From Rosenbergiella nectarea (GTDB lineage: Bacteria > Pseudomonadota > Gammaproteobacteria > Enterobacterales > Enterobacteriaceae): a stretch of DNA of 64,000 bases. The position numbers and the translations under genes were made by a program. The notes under the pieces were generated by a model. That model made no database searches. It saw nothing but the letters and a program-made list of their open reading frames with translations, and was not told the DNA's origin. This document shows positions 52,991 through 63,883 of the stretch, piece by piece; the first letter of the stretch is position 1; every line of letters begins with the position of its first letter. The DNA is taken from contig NZ_FOGC01000013.1 of the NCBI RefSeq assembly GCF_900111105.1, forward strand, positions 1,773-65,772, given 5' to 3'.

Positions 52991-54685
52991 TTATGCTGTG
53001 ATTGGCTCAGGACGTTTAATGATCGCGTAAGCAATACCCGCTACGATGGCACCGGCTAAAATTGCGCCAATGTACCCTAATACCGGAGTAATCGCACCTG
53101 GGATTAAGAAAACAAAAATACCGCCATGAGGTGCCATCAGTTTAGAACCGATTGCCATCGCGATAGCGCCGGTCAGTGCCCCCCCCACGATACAACAGGG
53201 TAGTACACGTAGCGGATCACGTGCGGCGAACGGAATCGCCCCTTCTGTGATGTAACATAATCCGAGTACTAAGGCAGCTTTCCCCCCTTCTTGTTGCGCT
53301 TTAGCAAACTTGCGACGAGCGATTAGGGTCGCTAAGCCCATTGCGAGAGGAGGAACCATACCTGCCGCCATAATGGCAGCCATTGGGCCGTAAGTGGACG
53401 AACTTAATAGGCCGACACCAAACGCGTAAGCCACTTTATTTATCGGGCCGCCCATATCACTACATTGCATCGCCCCCAGTACCGCACCTAATAGGACCGC
53501 GTTCGCTGTCCCCATGGTCCCTAACCAATGGGTTAATGACTCCATGATAAAGGCAACAGGCTTACCGACCACATAAATCATTAACAGGCCAGTCACTAAA
53601 CTTGCTACCAACGGTATGATTAAGATAGGTTTTAGCGCTTCCATACTTTGCGGAAGCTTCAACTTACCGCTAATCAGTTTCGCGGTGTAGCCCGCGATAA
53701 ATCCAGCAATGATCCCCCCTAGGAAACCCGCGCTTAGCGTAGACGCCAGCATGCCTCCAATTAACCCTGGGGTTAAGCCTGGGCGGTCAGCGATTGAGAA
53801 GGCAATGTAGCCTGCCAACACCGGGACCATTAGAGCAAACGCGGTGGACCCACCAATTTGCATTAATGCAGCCGCTAAAGTGCCCTGCTCCTTGAAGGCA
53901 TTGATCCCGAAGGCGAAAGACAGTGCGATACAGAGTCCGCCAGCGACCACCATAGGTAACATGAACGATACCCCGGTGAGCAGGTGGCGATAGGCTCCTG
54001 ATTTTTCTTTTTTATCCCCCGCATTGCCTGATGCAGCCTGCGCCGAGCTGTTCGCAGATTGATAAGGCTTAGCCTCGTTCAGCGCTTTATCGAACTCTTG
54101 CGCGGTTTTTTTCAGGGCAAGGCCAGTTGATGTCCGATACATCGGCTTTCCGGCAAACTTCGCCAAATCAACTTCAATATCGGCGGCAATAAACACAATA
54201 TCAGCATCAGCCACTTCTTCTGGGGTGATCGGATTGCCGGCACCGACGGAGCCACGCGTTTCTACCCGAACGGGCCAACCGCGCTTTTTCGCTTCCGCTT
54301 CTATCGCTTCCGCCGCCATAAAGGTATGTGCCACGCCAGTTGGACAGGCGGTCACGGCAACAATTTTCTTCACTGTCGATGCAGAAACTGATGAGGAGGT
54401 CGTCGCAACAGCAGGCGCTTGCCAAGGGGTAGCCTGGGCTAGCGCTTGGCCAATCGCGGTTTTCGCGTCAGTTAAGAGTGCTTGGCTCTCGACTGTGGCA
54501 ACCTTTTTTCCAGCTAAGTGAGAAGCGACCGCTGCAGCATCCCCTGCGACGATAACGGTATCTGCCTCAGCTACCGGAGTCAGCGAGTAGTCGGACTGTT
54601 CACTGATAGCCTTTTCAAAGGCTTGCTTAACTAACTGTGCCGACGCTAGGCCCAACGATGCATCGGTGATTAATGCTATTTTCAT
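52991..54685 (-). CDS. fruA: Fructose PTS permease EIIB'BC
   Basis: Membrane transporter that takes up fructose and releases fructose 1-phosphate. The 564 residues comprise a degenerate EIIB' domain (1-100), the active EIIB domain with phosphocysteine in AVTACPTGVAHTFMAAEAI, and an EIIC membrane domain (from about residue 220) with roughly ten helices, including GGPINKVAYAFG and ITEGAIPFAARDP. It is last in fruBKA, 12 bp after fruK. Confidence 0.97.
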   Translation of the reverse strand: MKIALITDASLGLASAQLVKQAFEKAISEQSDYSLTPVAEADTVIVAGDAAAVASHLAGKKVATVESQALLTDAKTAIGQALAQATPWQAPAVATTSSSVSASTVKKIVAVTACPTGVAHTFMAAEAIEAEAKKRGWPVRVETRGSVGAGNPITPEEVADADIVFIAADIEVDLAKFAGKPMYRTSTGLALKKTAQEFDKALNEAKPYQSANSSAQAASGNAGDKKEKSGAYRHLLTGVSFMLPMVVAGGLCIALSFAFGINAFKEQGTLAAALMQIGGSTAFALMVPVLAGYIAFSIADRPGLTPGLIGGMLASTLSAGFLGGIIAGFIAGYTAKLISGKLKLPQSMEALKPILIIPLVASLVTGLLMIYVVGKPVAFIMESLTHWLGTMGTANAVLLGAVLGAMQCSDMGGPINKVAYAFGVGLLSSSTYGPMAAIMAAGMVPPLAMGLATLIARRKFAKAQQEGGKAALVLGLCYITEGAIPFAARDPLRVLPCCIVGGALTGAIAMAIGSKLMAPHGGIFVFLIPGAITPVLGYIGAILAGAIVAGIAYAIIKRPEPITA

Positions 54686-54697
54686 CTTTACTTTCCT

Positions 54698-55645
54698 CTA
54701 CTGCTGTTCGGTAACGGAGTGTAATTCGACGCGAGCCATCATTGCCGCAAGGGCTGAGCGATCCGTAATGCCAACGTTGCTTTGACTGACTGCCAGTGCC
54801 GCAACTGCTGTCGCTAATCTTAACGTGTGTTCGCTCGTTTCACCCATGAGTAAGCCGTAAATCAGTCCGCCTACCATGGAGTCACCCGCCCCCACCGTAC
54901 TGACAATTTCACACGCCGGCGGTTTCGCCAACCATGTCCCCAAGGCGTTAACCCATAACGCCCCTTCCGCACCTAAGGAGATCACCACATGGCTAATACC
55001 TTGCTCACGCAGTTGGTGTGCCGCGGCGATGATATCGCTTAGTTCAGGGAGTGCCCGACCCGCCCATATTTCTAATTCCCGACGATTGGGTTTGACCAAC
55101 CATGGGCCTGCCAGCAACCCGGCATCAAGCGCCGCTCGACTACTATCGAAGACTACACACGGGCATTGCTGACGAAGCGCTTTCATCCAATCAGTGAATT
55201 CATCCAGATCGATGCCCGGTGGTAAGCTTCCGCTGACACAGACCATATCGAAATCGCCAAGCCAACTGAGCGAATCTTGTTTAAAATGCTGCCAATTTGC
55301 TTCGCTGACGTTGAAGCCTGAAAAGTTGAGATCGGTGACGTAGCCACCTTTTTCAGTCACTTTAATATTAATTCGCGTTCGGCCATCAATGACCTGAAAA
55401 CGATTAGGTAACCCCAGCTCAGTAAAGAGTTGCTCGAAACCTTCTTGGTTCTCACGTCCCAGCAGTCCCCCAACAGTGACATCCACCCCGAGATTTTTTA
55501 AAACTTTAGCAACGTTGATCCCTTTCCCTGCAGCATGCAGTCCAGTGGTCTCAACCAAATTGACCTCACCTCGCTCGATCTCTGGCGTGAAGCCAACCAG
55601 ATCGTAGGCAGGGTTTAAGGTGATGGTGGCGACACGGCGGCTCAT
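54698..55645 (-). CDS. fruK: 1-phosphofructokinase
   Basis: PfkB-family kinase that converts fructose 1-phosphate to the 1,6-bisphosphate. The 315-residue protein has TLNPAYDL at the N-terminus, the glycine pair [37 protein letters not shown] and the ATP/anion-hole motif [15 protein letters not shown]. It overlaps fruB by four bases (ATGA) and precedes fruA closely. Confidence 0.97.
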   Translation of the reverse strand: MSRRVATITLNPAYDLVGFTPEIERGEVNLVETTGLHAAGKGINVAKVLKNLGVDVTVGGLLGRENQEGFEQLFTELGLPNRFQVIDGRTRINIKVTEKGGYVTDLNFSGFNVSEANWQHFKQDSLSWLGDFDMVCVSGSLPPGIDLDEFTDWMKALRQQCPCVVFDSSRAALDAGLLAGPWLVKPNRRELEIWAGRALPELSDIIAAAHQLREQGISHVVISLGAEGALWVNALGTWLAKPPACEIVSTVGAGDSMVGGLIYGLLMGETSEHTLRLATAVAALAVSQSNVGITDRSALAAMMARVELHSVTEQQ

Positions 55646-56775
55646 TCAGCACCCTCCCCCAATCCACTGGCGATGGCCTCGCCTATCGCTTTCATCGCTT
55701 CAGCAGCTTGTGGGCCACTGGTCGTAAAACGTAAGCGATGGCCTCTCTTCACCCCTAAGGCCACGACTTTCATTAAACTACGACCATTTGCTGGCTTGCC
55801 GCTACCATCAAGATTGATGACGCTGACATCACAGTCGAACTGTTTAATTACCGTAACCAGTGCAGTACCTGGGCGCGCGTGCAGGCCATGTTCATTCTTA
55901 ATCACAAACTCTTCGGTGACCGTATCATCACCCAGGCTCACTTCGCTGGTTAACAGGGCCAGCACACCGGCTACATCAGCACTCAATAACGCAGAAGCTT
56001 GGTTATTATTGATCAAGTGAGTCAGGTAATTAACGACGGTAAGTGGCTGCGCATCTGCCGTTGAACAGGTAATTAACAGCGAGACAGCCTCACCGGACTC
56101 CAGAGTTACCGGAGCAGAAGGCCGACTGACCGCAACAGCGCTGAAGAGGTTCCCCTCGGCACAATCTTGTAGCCATACGCCTTGTCCTACATGCAATGGT
56201 TTCTGTACTAAGGTATTGGCAACAAATTGTGGCGAAACTGCGTGGATAGACTGTAATCGCCCAGCATTCAATGCTTGCAAGGTGATGAGATCCGCCGTGT
56301 TGACATCCAAAGAGATTAAGGACGTGTCAAACCGAAATTCCGCTGGCTGCTTTTCACCCATTAATATGGCACGCAGATCGTCGCCGGAAGCCGTTTTAAT
56401 CGTCTCAGCAATGCTGTCATCGCTTAACACGTGAGTTAGCTGACGAAGTAAGGCGAGGTGCTCATCGGATTTGGCGGCAATACCAATGACGACATAAGCC
56501 GTTTGATCAGCCCCCCATTCGATACCCTGCGGGAATTGGAAAACCTGTACACCCGTGTTGAGGACTAAATCGCGAGTATCCGTGGTACCGTGGGGGATGG
56601 CAATGCCGTTACCCAGATAGGTGGAGGTCTGTTGCTCACGTGCTAACATTCCACTCACATAGCCCTCACCCACGTTGCCAGCATTGGCCAGTGCCGCCGC
56701 AACTTGACGAATCGCATCTTCTTTATTGGTGGCTGAGGCGCCAGTATGAATCGCCTGAACTTCGAGCTGGAACAT
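55642..56775 (-). CDS. fruB: Fructose PTS EIIA-HPr fusion (FPr/DTP)
   Basis: Soluble phosphocarrier specific for fructose uptake. The start at 56775 has AGGAAAA upstream and gives 377 residues. The N-terminal EIIA domain carries the phospho-His in [15 protein letters not shown] (about residue 62), a central M domain follows, and the C-terminal HPr domain has the phospho-His in [14 protein letters not shown] and [12 protein letters not shown]. It is the first gene of fruBKA, with a Cra operator immediately upstream. Confidence 0.96.
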   Translation of the reverse strand: MFQLEVQAIHTGASATNKEDAIRQVAAALANAGNVGEGYVSGMLAREQQTSTYLGNGIAIPHGTTDTRDLVLNTGVQVFQFPQGIEWGADQTAYVVIGIAAKSDEHLALLRQLTHVLSDDSIAETIKTASGDDLRAILMGEKQPAEFRFDTSLISLDVNTADLITLQALNAGRLQSIHAVSPQFVANTLVQKPLHVGQGVWLQDCAEGNLFSAVAVSRPSAPVTLESGEAVSLLITCSTADAQPLTVVNYLTHLINNNQASALLSADVAGVLALLTSEVSLGDDTVTEEFVIKNEHGLHARPGTALVTVIKQFDCDVSVINLDGSGKPANGRSLMKVVALGVKRGHRLRFTTSGPQAAEAMKAIGEAIASGLGEGAE

Positions 56776-56793
56776 AATTTTCCTCACAGTGAT

Positions 56794-56807
56794 TGAATCG
56801 TTTCAGC
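56794..56807. promoter_or_regulatory. Cra (FruR) operator of fruBKA
   Basis: TGAATCGTTTCAGC is a full match to the palindromic Cra consensus (GCTGAAACGATTCA on the operon strand). It lies about 20 bp upstream of the fruB start, where Cra represses and fructose 1-phosphate relieves repression in enterics. Confidence 0.9.
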
Positions 56808-56910
56808 AACTAAATTAGCGCATTTTATATCAAAAAATTAAATTAATAGTTTTGAATTAACGCACAATTTTAAAATTTAAATCAGTGTTTACCGAATTTA
56901 CTTTATAAGA

Positions 56911-57168
56911 CTAGTGTGGCGCTGTCGCCGCATCAAGCTCGAGCAGATAGATCATTGCTTCTTGGCGAGAATTTGCACACATATCAAGATGAGGTTGCAA
57001 CCCTCGACATACGGCTGGACGAAGAGGAGAAGTAAAGATTTTACAGAGATTATTATCGTCTAATTGCACACAGCGAACGCCGGCGGGCTTGCCCTCAGGC
57101 ATACCTGGAATCGGCGAAGAAATTGAGGGCGCGATACAGCAGGCACCACAGTAGCTACGGCATTCCAT
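56911..57168 (-). CDS. yeiW: YkgJ-family cysteine cluster protein YeiW
   Basis: An 85-residue protein with a clustered cysteine signature: [11 protein letters not shown] at the start, [22 protein letters not shown] and MCANS. Eight cysteines in this spacing suggest a zinc or iron-sulfur site of the CxxCxxxxC family. [14 protein letters not shown] is shared with E. coli YeiW. Function is unknown. It stands alone between fruB and yeiP and reads away from yeiP. Confidence 0.9.
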   Translation of the reverse strand: MECRSYCGACCIAPSISSPIPGMPEGKPAGVRCVQLDDNNLCKIFTSPLRPAVCRGLQPHLDMCANSRQEAMIYLLELDAATAPH

Positions 57169-57364
57169 AGACGCTCTTTAGTTAAATATAGTGAATGGCT
57201 GAGAGTATCTGGATGTCGTCATTATTATGCAACATAAATTTCAGCTCAATGAATATGAAAAATTTAGCTAAAGATGCCTAGTGAACCACTATTTTGCTTG
57301 TATGCAATGACAGTGGCGAGTATTTTCCACGCATTATTAAAATAATCTTATTTTGAGGTCTTCA

Positions 57365-57937
57365 ATGCCTAAAGCAAATGAAATTAAACGCGGTATGGCA
57401 GTAAGTTGGAACGGTAAATTACTTTTAGTCAAAGATATCGATGTGCAGAGTCCTAGTGCGCGAGGTGCCGCGACACTCTATAAGATGCGCTTTACCGATA
57501 TTCGTAGCGGATTGAAAGTCGAAGAGCGTTTTAAAGGCGACGATATTATCGACAGTATCCAGCTAAATCGCCACGCGGTGAGTTTTTCATATACCGATGG
57601 TAATGAATATGTATTCATGGATGATGAAGACTATACCCCCTATAGCTTTAATCGTGAGCAAATAGAAGAAGAGCTACTCTTCATTCCTGAAGCTGGCCTG
57701 CCTGGTATGCAAGTGTTACTGATGGACGACCACGTTTTAGCGTTAGAGCTGCCTCAAACCGTCGATTTGGTCATTGTGGACACGGTACCCGGCATTAAAG
57801 GCGCTTCCGCTAGCGCCCGGACGAAAGCGGCAGCGCTCTCCACCGGGTTAACCGTTCAAGTGCCTGAGTATTTGAGTAATGGCGACAAAATTCGTGTTCA
57901 TATCCCCGAACGTCGTTATATGAGTCGAGCCGATTAA
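57365..57937 (+). CDS. yeiP: Elongation factor P-like protein YeiP
   Basis: A 190-residue EF-P paralogue with the KOW-like N-terminal domain ([13 protein letters not shown]) and two OB domains; the C-terminal [20 protein letters not shown] and [17 protein letters not shown] blocks match E. coli YeiP exactly in length. In place of the modified lysine tip of EF-P it has the loop [12 protein letters not shown], so it is not a standard EF-P. It acts at the ribosome. The start at 57365 follows GAGG. Confidence 0.96.
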   Translation: MPKANEIKRGMAVSWNGKLLLVKDIDVQSPSARGAATLYKMRFTDIRSGLKVEERFKGDDIIDSIQLNRHAVSFSYTDGNEYVFMDDEDYTPYSFNREQIEEELLFIPEAGLPGMQVLLMDDHVLALELPQTVDLVIVDTVPGIKGASASARTKAAALSTGLTVQVPEYLSNGDKIRVHIPERRYMSRAD

Positions 57938-57956
57938 TCCTTAAAGGGAGATGACT

Positions 57957-58652
57957 ATGCGTCAGTCTATTTTTCCAGCGATAATCATTTTAAATCTACT
58001 CGGGTTTTGCCTCTTCTTTTCGTGGTATCTTCCGGCTAATCATGGTTTTTGGTTTTCACTGGATAAATCAATTTTCTATATTTTTAACCATGAAATGGTC
58101 AAATCGCACGCCTTTGCCGTATTTGTGGCCATCACCAACTATCGTGGATTTGATATTGTGTCATTTCTGGCGATGGCGGCGTACTTCTATTCCTTTTGGC
58201 GACAAAAAGATCATAAAGGTCGGATGTGGATGTTAGCCCTTGGTTTCACCATGCTGATTACGGCGGTGGTGCTGAATCAACTCGGTCACCTTATTCCCGT
58301 TAGCCATCGTAGCCCTTCTCTGTTCTTTACTGATGCACAACGTGCAGGGGTTCTTACAGGTATCCATACCAAAGATGGCTCGGCAGACAGTTTTCCCGGG
58401 GATCACGGGATGATGCTGATGATTTACGCCTGCTTCATGGGGCGTTACTTTGGTCGCAAGGCATTTATTGTCGGGCTAATTATTCTGGGCGTATTTGCAT
58501 TACCCCGTATAATGGTGGGTGCTCACTGGTTTACCGATATTGCAGTAGGATCACTTTCAGTCGTATTAGTTGGGATGAGTTGGTGTTTATTAACGCCTCT
58601 TACCGATATTCTGATTAATAAGATCTATCGTAAATTGCCAGGTGTCCAATAA
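57957..58652 (+). CDS. lpxT: Lipid A/undecaprenyl phosphotransferase LpxT
   Basis: PAP2-family inner-membrane enzyme that moves phosphate from undecaprenyl pyrophosphate to lipid A 1-phosphate. The 231 residues include about six helices and the motifs DSFPGDHGMMLMIY and LPRIMVGAHWFTDI with catalytic His residues. The start at 57957 is chosen because the ATG at 57951 directly abuts the GGGAG ribosome binding site. It follows yeiP by 19 bp and is probably co-transcribed. Confidence 0.93.
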   Translation: MRQSIFPAIIILNLLGFCLFFSWYLPANHGFWFSLDKSIFYIFNHEMVKSHAFAVFVAITNYRGFDIVSFLAMAAYFYSFWRQKDHKGRMWMLALGFTMLITAVVLNQLGHLIPVSHRSPSLFFTDAQRAGVLTGIHTKDGSADSFPGDHGMMLMIYACFMGRYFGRKAFIVGLIILGVFALPRIMVGAHWFTDIAVGSLSVVLVGMSWCLLTPLTDILINKIYRKLPGVQ

Positions 58653-58975
58653 TCCTACGACTTATTTCACCCTTTCCCGGGAGGCTTCTCTCCCGGATAT
58701 TGCCAAAGAATTCCACTAGAAATAGGCTTATCAGACATTTTACTTATTAAGATCAAAAAAAATCTTAAAAACTCTCGCCAGTTAACATTTTCTACGCTAA
58801 TCTCAAATAACGCTTAGCCCTTGTTATAAGGGGCTTCAGCTTAGAAGAGTGTCAAAGATAGTTACATCTAGATATAATTCATAAATTGTCTTCTTGATAA
58901 TCTCTGATAATCTCTTAATCTGTTCATTGGCGAGCGACGTATTTGTCGTAAGGACATCGAAGGAAACTGCTTAAT
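58653..58975 (+). other. 323-bp gap between lpxT and mepS with hairpin, promoter-like and tandem-repeat elements
   Basis: CCGGGAG (58677-58683) and CTCCCGG (58690-58696) form a seven-pair hairpin after lpxT without a T tract. A TATAAT at 58873-58878 with TGTCAA 17 bp upstream could be the mepS promoter. TGATAATCTC is repeated in perfect tandem at 58895-58914. No ORF with coding character is seen, so this is likely a long mepS leader. Confidence 0.5.
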
Positions 58976-59548
58976 ATGGTCAAATCTCAACCATTTGTGA
59001 GATACTTGTGGCGGGCTGTTCCAGCAATTGCCTTAGCAACGCTGCTAAGCGCATGTAGTAGCCACCCAACTACCACAGCGAATTTAGAGAAACGTGACGT
59101 TAACAACCGGAATGGTTTTTTACTTCAAGCTTCTCAGGATCAATTTGAAGAACTGGTTCATAATGTCGATATTAAATCGAAAATCATGAATCAATATGCA
59201 AGTTGGAAAGGTGTTCGTTACCGCATGGGCGGTGAGTCACGTCGCGGCATCGATTGTTCCGCTTTCGTACAGCGTACTTTCCGTGAACAGTTTGGTTTAT
59301 CGCTGCCACGGTCTACCGCAGACCAACAAGATACCGGACGTTTCATTAATAAAAGTAAGCTTCGCCCCGGTGATTTAGTGCTGTTTCGGTCTGGTTCCAC
59401 GGGACGTCACGTCGGTATTTATTTAGGTAATAACGATTTTGTTCATGCCTCAACAAGCAGTGGAGTCATGATTTCAAACCTTAATGACAATTATTGGAAA
59501 GCTCGCTATCGCGAGGCACGCCGAGTCCTCAGTAACTCGCACAGTTAA
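58976..59548 (+). CDS. mepS: Murein DD-endopeptidase MepS (Spr)
   Basis: Outer-membrane lipoprotein that cleaves D-Ala-mDAP crosslinks during cell-wall growth. The 190-residue precursor has a lipobox ATLLSACSS (Cys 27) and an NlpC/P60 domain with the catalytic Cys in [14 protein letters not shown] and His in [15 protein letters not shown] supplies the third polar residue. GAAGGAAAC precedes the ATG. In E. coli its level is set by proteolysis with NlpI and Prc. Confidence 0.96.
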   Translation: MVKSQPFVRYLWRAVPAIALATLLSACSSHPTTTANLEKRDVNNRNGFLLQASQDQFEELVHNVDIKSKIMNQYASWKGVRYRMGGESRRGIDCSAFVQRTFREQFGLSLPRSTADQQDTGRFINKSKLRPGDLVLFRSGSTGRHVGIYLGNNDFVHASTSSGVMISNLNDNYWKARYREARRVLSNSHS

Positions 59549-59576
59549 TTTTCATAAGGTCTGACAAATGTTCGCC

Positions 59577-59605
59577 AAAAAAACGCTGTCCTTCGCAGCG
59601 TTTTT
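59577..59605. terminator. Bidirectional terminator between mepS and rsuA
   Basis: AAAAAACGCTG and CAGCGTTTTTT form an 11-pair stem around seven bases with T tracts in both directions, ending the convergent mepS and rsuA genes. Confidence 0.9.
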
Positions 59606-59618
59606 TTATTTCCGTTAT

Positions 59619-60344
59619 CTAGACCAGTGGCTGCTGTAATTCTGGCGGCAAGTTAATACTCAGTATTTCTTCTTGCGTTAACTCACGATACTCACCGGGT
59701 GCTAAGTCCTCATCTAGCGCAATCTCGCCGACCCGTTCACGATGTAAGTCTTGTACATGGTTTCCGCATGCCGCGAACATTCTTTTGACTTGGTGATAAC
59801 GTCCCTCACTTAGTGTGACTCTCGCCTGGTTATTATCCAAAATTTCCAGCTTGGCCGGCTTAGTCGGAGCAGACTCGCCTTGTAGCATGATGCCTTGTGC
59901 AAAACGCGTAATCAGCGCAGGATCTCCCGTCTCGGCTAAGGTCACTAAATACGTTTTCTCACAATGGTGGCGAGGCGAAGTAATACGGTGTGACCATTGC
60001 CCATCATCGGTTAATAGCACTAAACCGGTGGTATCAATATCGAGTCGCCCTGCCGCGTGTAATTTCCATGCCATAGGTTCTTCGATAAAATAGAGAATAG
60101 TGGGATGCTGCTCGTCTTCTGTCGCACACACATAGCCTACTGGCTTGTTCAGCATAAAATAACGCGGGCCATGCTGTTGGTGAAGCACGTTACCCTCATA
60201 GGCCACTTCATGTTCAGGTAAAACTTTGAAAGCCGCTTCACGTACCACCTCTCCATCGACTGTGACGTTGCGTGCTCGAATTTCACGGCCTGCAATGGCA
60301 CGGCTAATTTCGAGTTGTTGGGAGATAAATTTATCGAGTCGCAT
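59619..60344 (-). CDS. rsuA: 16S rRNA pseudouridine-516 synthase
   Basis: RsuA/RluB-type pseudouridine synthase that modifies U516 of 16S rRNA. An N-terminal S4 RNA-binding domain ([22 protein letters not shown]) precedes the catalytic domain with [14 protein letters not shown], whose Asp is catalytic, and [16 protein letters not shown]. The 241 residues compare with 231 in E. coli; the extra part is at the C-terminus. It is divergent from radD, the conserved neighbour. Confidence 0.95.
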   Translation of the reverse strand: MRLDKFISQQLEISRAIAGREIRARNVTVDGEVVREAAFKVLPEHEVAYEGNVLHQQHGPRYFMLNKPVGYVCATEDEQHPTILYFIEEPMAWKLHAAGRLDIDTTGLVLLTDDGQWSHRITSPRHHCEKTYLVTLAETGDPALITRFAQGIMLQGESAPTKPAKLEILDNNQARVTLSEGRYHQVKRMFAACGNHVQDLHRERVGEIALDEDLAPGEYRELTQEEILSINLPPELQQPLV

Positions 60345-60451
60345 GGATCTGTAAGCCTATTAAGGAGTTTATAGAGTGAGTTGTGCTAGTATACCTCGAA
60401 GCGACACCGACTGTCAGTGTGTAACCCTGCCTGTATTCGAGTTCATAACCG

Positions 60452-62203
60452 ATGAGTTTTACCCTACGACCCTATCAACAAGAAGCCGTTGAGGCTGCCG
60501 TACAGTATTTTCGCCAAGCACAACGCCCCGCGGTGATTGTTTTACCCACCGGTGCAGGCAAAAGTTTAGTGATCGCCGAACTGGCGCGTATCGCTCGGGG
60601 ACGAGTCCTAGTTTTAGCGCACGTTAAAGAGTTAGTCAGGCAAAACCACGCCAAATATCAGGCCTTAGGCCTAAACGCCGATATTTTCTCTGCAGGATTG
60701 GCGCAAAAAGAGAGCCAGAGTAAGGTTGTTTTCGGTAGCGTACAGTCGGTTGCCCGTCATCTCGACCAATTCGATGCGGCATTTTCCCTAGTCATCGTTG
60801 ATGAGTGCCACCGGATTGGCGACAACGATCAAAGCCAATACCAACAAATATTGGACTATCTGACACACCGCAACCAGCAACTTCGCCTGCTCGGGTTGAC
60901 CGCTACCCCTTTTCGGCTAGGAAAAGGATGGATCTACCACTTTCATTATCATGGGATGGTGCGCGGAACCGAGGATGCCTTATTTCATAAGTGTATTTAT
61001 GAACTCCCGCTGCGTTATATGATTAAGCATGGCTATCTTGTTGAGCCAAAACGGTTAGATATGCCCATCTTACGTTATGACTTTTCGTCACTGGTGGCTA
61101 ATCAACAAGGTCTCTTCCCTGAAAAAGCGTTGAATCTCAGTTTATCGCAACAAAAACGTGTTACGCCATCCATTGTTGCCGAGATAATTCAACATGCTGT
61201 TGGTTGTCGAGGCGTCATGATTTTTGCCGCCACGGTACGCCATGCGCAAGAGATCCTCAGTTACCTACCTGCCGAGAGCGCGTTGGTTTCCGGTATGACC
61301 CCTAGTGCCGAACGCGACGATATTTTACAGCGTTTTACGTCGCAACAAATTACCTACTTAGTGAATGTTGCGGTATTAACCACAGGGTTTGATGCCCCCC
61401 ATGTCGATTTAATTGCTATCCTTAGACCGACTGAATCGGTCAGTCTTTATCAACAAATTATTGGTCGCGGGCTTCGCCTCTATCCCGGTAAAACAGCCTG
61501 CGCAATCCTCGATTATGCGGGGAATGATTACGACCTTTATCTGCCCGAAATTGGCAGTCCTCAGGGTGATAGCGAAAACCAGCCGGTACAGGTTTTTTGC
61601 CCACAGTGTCAGTTTGCCAATATTTTTTGGGGTAAGGCGCTCGGCGATGGCACGGTTATCGAGCACTTTGGCCGTCGTTGCCAAGGGATCATCGAGGTCG
61701 CAGGCCAGCCTCAACAATGTGATTTCCGCTTTCGCTTCAAATCCTGTCCACACTGTAATGCGGAGAATGATATTGCGGCAAAAGTCTGTCAACACTGTGA
61801 CAGTGTGTTGGTCGATCCCGATGATATGTTAAAAGCCGCGCTTAAACTGCGCGATGCTACAGTACTACGCTGCTCAGGGATGATGCTACAGGCAGGACAC
61901 GACGCTAAGGGTGAGTGGCTGCGTATTGCCTATATTGATGAGGACGGTGCCGAGGTACCTGAAACGTTCCGCTTACACTCCCCCGCACAGCGCCATGTCT
62001 TTGAACAGCAGTTCCTTCGTGTGCATAGTCGAGCGCCAGGCATCCCGTTAGCATGGCAGTCGGGGAGCGATATCGTTGCTCAACAGGCCCTCTTGCGGCA
62101 TCCCGATTTTGTCGTGGCACATCGTCAAAAAACCTTTTGGAAAATTCGTCATAAAGTCTTCGATTACCAAGGGCGCTTTAGGCGTGCAGAGTCAGCCAGC
62201 TAG
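60452..62203 (+). CDS. radD: Superfamily 2 DNA repair helicase-like ATPase RadD
   Basis: Formerly YejH; helps RecA-dependent repair of strand breaks. The 583-residue protein has Walker [15 protein letters not shown], the DECH box [21 protein letters not shown], and motif [16 protein letters not shown]. After residue 380 comes a zinc region with CPQCQ, CQGI, CPHC and CQHC. GATGAGTTTTACC begins the frame; the ribosome binding site is weak. It is divergent from rsuA and precedes rplY. Confidence 0.96.
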   Translation: MSFTLRPYQQEAVEAAVQYFRQAQRPAVIVLPTGAGKSLVIAELARIARGRVLVLAHVKELVRQNHAKYQALGLNADIFSAGLAQKESQSKVVFGSVQSVARHLDQFDAAFSLVIVDECHRIGDNDQSQYQQILDYLTHRNQQLRLLGLTATPFRLGKGWIYHFHYHGMVRGTEDALFHKCIYELPLRYMIKHGYLVEPKRLDMPILRYDFSSLVANQQGLFPEKALNLSLSQQKRVTPSIVAEIIQHAVGCRGVMIFAATVRHAQEILSYLPAESALVSGMTPSAERDDILQRFTSQQITYLVNVAVLTTGFDAPHVDLIAILRPTESVSLYQQIIGRGLRLYPGKTACAILDYAGNDYDLYLPEIGSPQGDSENQPVQVFCPQCQFANIFWGKALGDGTVIEHFGRRCQGIIEVAGQPQQCDFRFRFKSCPHCNAENDIAAKVCQHCDSVLVDPDDMLKAALKLRDATVLRCSGMMLQAGHDAKGEWLRIAYIDEDGAEVPETFRLHSPAQRHVFEQQFLRVHSRAPGIPLAWQSGSDIVAQQALLRHPDFVVAHRQKTFWKIRHKVFDYQGRFRRAESAS

Positions 62204-62208
62204 ATTAT

Positions 62209-62237
62209 TTGCCCTGTCCCCCTTTACCCGCTATAAT
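62209..62237 (+). promoter_or_regulatory. rplY promoter
   Basis: TTGCCC and a consensus TATAAT are 17 bp apart, just after the radD stop and about 90 bp upstream of rplY. This is the strongest sigma-70-like pair noticed in this part of the window, fitting a ribosomal protein gene. Confidence 0.75.
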
Positions 62238-62325
62238 GCCGCGCGCTTTATCCCAAATAAAGCGTCATTGAATAATCCTTCCGTTGCTGGGTCGCCTGTA
62301 GCGGAATTACTCTAAGAGAAAAATT

Positions 62326-62610
62326 ATGTTCACTATCGAAGCACAAGTCCGTACAGAGCAGGGTAAGGGTGCGAGCCGCCGTCTGCGTTTAGCTAACAAA
62401 TTCCCAGCCATCGTTTATGGCGGAAATGAAGCTGCAACATCTGTCGTTTTAGATCACGATTTCGTTAACAACCTGCAAACTAAGCCAGGATTCTACACTG
62501 ACGTTCTGACTCTGGTTATCGACGGTAAAGAAACTAAAGTCAAAGTTCAGGCTGTTCAACGTCACCCCTTCAAGCCAAAACTACACCACATCGACTTCGT
62601 TCGCGCGTAA
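62326..62610 (+). CDS. rplY: 50S ribosomal protein L25
   Basis: A 94-residue single-domain L25 that binds the 5S rRNA E-loop. It reads [20 protein letters not shown] at the start and [15 protein letters not shown] at the end, like the E. coli protein of the same length. AGAGAAAAA lies before the ATG. A strong promoter lies in the leader and a bidirectional terminator follows, so it is monocistronic. Confidence 0.98.
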   Translation: MFTIEAQVRTEQGKGASRRLRLANKFPAIVYGGNEAATSVVLDHDFVNNLQTKPGFYTDVLTLVIDGKETKVKVQAVQRHPFKPKLHHIDFVRA

Positions 62611-62626
62611 TTGCAGAAGCCGAGAT

Positions 62627-62656
62627 AAAAAACGCCGCATTCGCGGCGTTTTTTTT
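62627..62656. terminator. Bidirectional terminator between rplY and yejK
   Basis: AACGCCGC and GCGGCGTT form an eight-pair stem around ATTC, with six A before and eight T after. It serves rplY and the convergent yejK, whose stop codon lies within the T tract. Confidence 0.9.
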
Positions 62657-63659
62657 AGTGTTCTTTTAACCGACGTTGTAATTGGTCGCGCAGATTAGGG
62701 GGCGTCCCTTTAATCGTTAAGGTATCGGTTGTTGGATCCCAGAAAATACGCTCGTTAAGCAGTAACGCATCGAAATTCATCGTCAGCCCACCACCGCTTC
62801 CTGAAAACTTGGTTAATTGACGTAACGTTGAACGATCGGCAGGAAAACTCTCTTCAAATTCGTAGCCTTGCTGCTCCGTAAACCCCACAAAACTTTGCTC
62901 ATTCACTTCCGGTAATTGATGTGACAGCTCTGTAATCGTGATCTCGTCGCCTGATTTTAATTGGTCGCTACAATATTGATGTACCTGTTGGCGGTACTCC
63001 TGACGAGACTGTTTATCAAGGCTGACCTCTTCACAGTAATCATCAACCGCCTGCAGTAAAGTTCTATTTTGCGCCTTAGCGTCTAAACCTTGGCTAGCGC
63101 CCAAGAAGTCCATAAAGAAATCGGCCACTTTACGCCCCACTCGGCCACGTAAAAAGGTGAGATAACGTGTGGAGTCGGGTTGAGTTTCCCATTCGGTTAA
63201 ATCGATCCGAGCCACGATATCAGCATGGTTAATATCGAGATAATGAGTAGTACTGATTTCCAACGCCTCATTAACGCGCATGCTAGATTGACTGTTCAGG
63301 ACAGAAATCAATAAATATTCGACCGCTAGATAACGGTACTGAGCAAAGAGAACAATCCCGCCTTCGGCAAAAGGATACTTGGCTAATTCATCCCGTAAGC
63401 GGCCGGTCGCCGCACGGGTAAAGGCGAGGAAATCTTGTTGGCCACCGCGACACTCACGTAGCGTATCGCGCAACTCGCTCTCTTCGTTAAATAAGCCATA
63501 AGCTTTATTCTTCGCACTATAGACGCGGTGTAACTCTTCCAACATCACTTCAACTTCGTGAGTTGGCGACAATAATGAATCACGAAGAATAAGCGATAGC
63601 TCGTCCTCATCACGCTTAATTAGCTGATGAACCACAATCTGGTCAATATCCAGACTCAT
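62655..63659 (-). CDS. yejK: Nucleoid-associated protein YejK (NdpA)
   Basis: A 334-residue nucleoid-associated protein (335 in E. coli) that interacts with topoisomerases. The start at 63659 has GGGAG upstream and gives the conserved [21 protein letters not shown] terminus; the frame opens nine codons earlier. Internal blocks YHxD-type [40 protein letters not shown] and C-terminal [14 protein letters not shown] fit the family. It is divergent from yejL. Confidence 0.95.
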   Translation of the reverse strand: MSLDIDQIVVHQLIKRDEDELSLILRDSLLSPTHEVEVMLEELHRVYSAKNKAYGLFNEESELRDTLRECRGGQQDFLAFTRAATGRLRDELAKYPFAEGGIVLFAQYRYLAVEYLLISVLNSQSSMRVNEALEISTTHYLDINHADIVARIDLTEWETQPDSTRYLTFLRGRVGRKVADFFMDFLGASQGLDAKAQNRTLLQAVDDYCEEVSLDKQSRQEYRQQVHQYCSDQLKSGDEITITELSHQLPEVNEQSFVGFTEQQGYEFEESFPADRSTLRQLTKFSGSGGGLTMNFDALLLNERIFWDPTTDTLTIKGTPPNLRDQLQRRLKEH

Positions 63660-63883
63660 AGATAACTCCCTTAACGAATGATGCACTATTGAATCACGCA
63701 GGTCTCATACTGACAATGGGATTTGCCAAGCTTAAGGAGGTAATTTCGACCATCAGCGTTCAGCGAACCGATAAACAGACACAGTTTTCAGCATTTACTG
63801 AGTAATCCCTGATGAAAAATTGCAGATATGAGCCCTGTTTTACAGTAGACTAGCTACTTTTTACAATGATAATAGTTGATACT

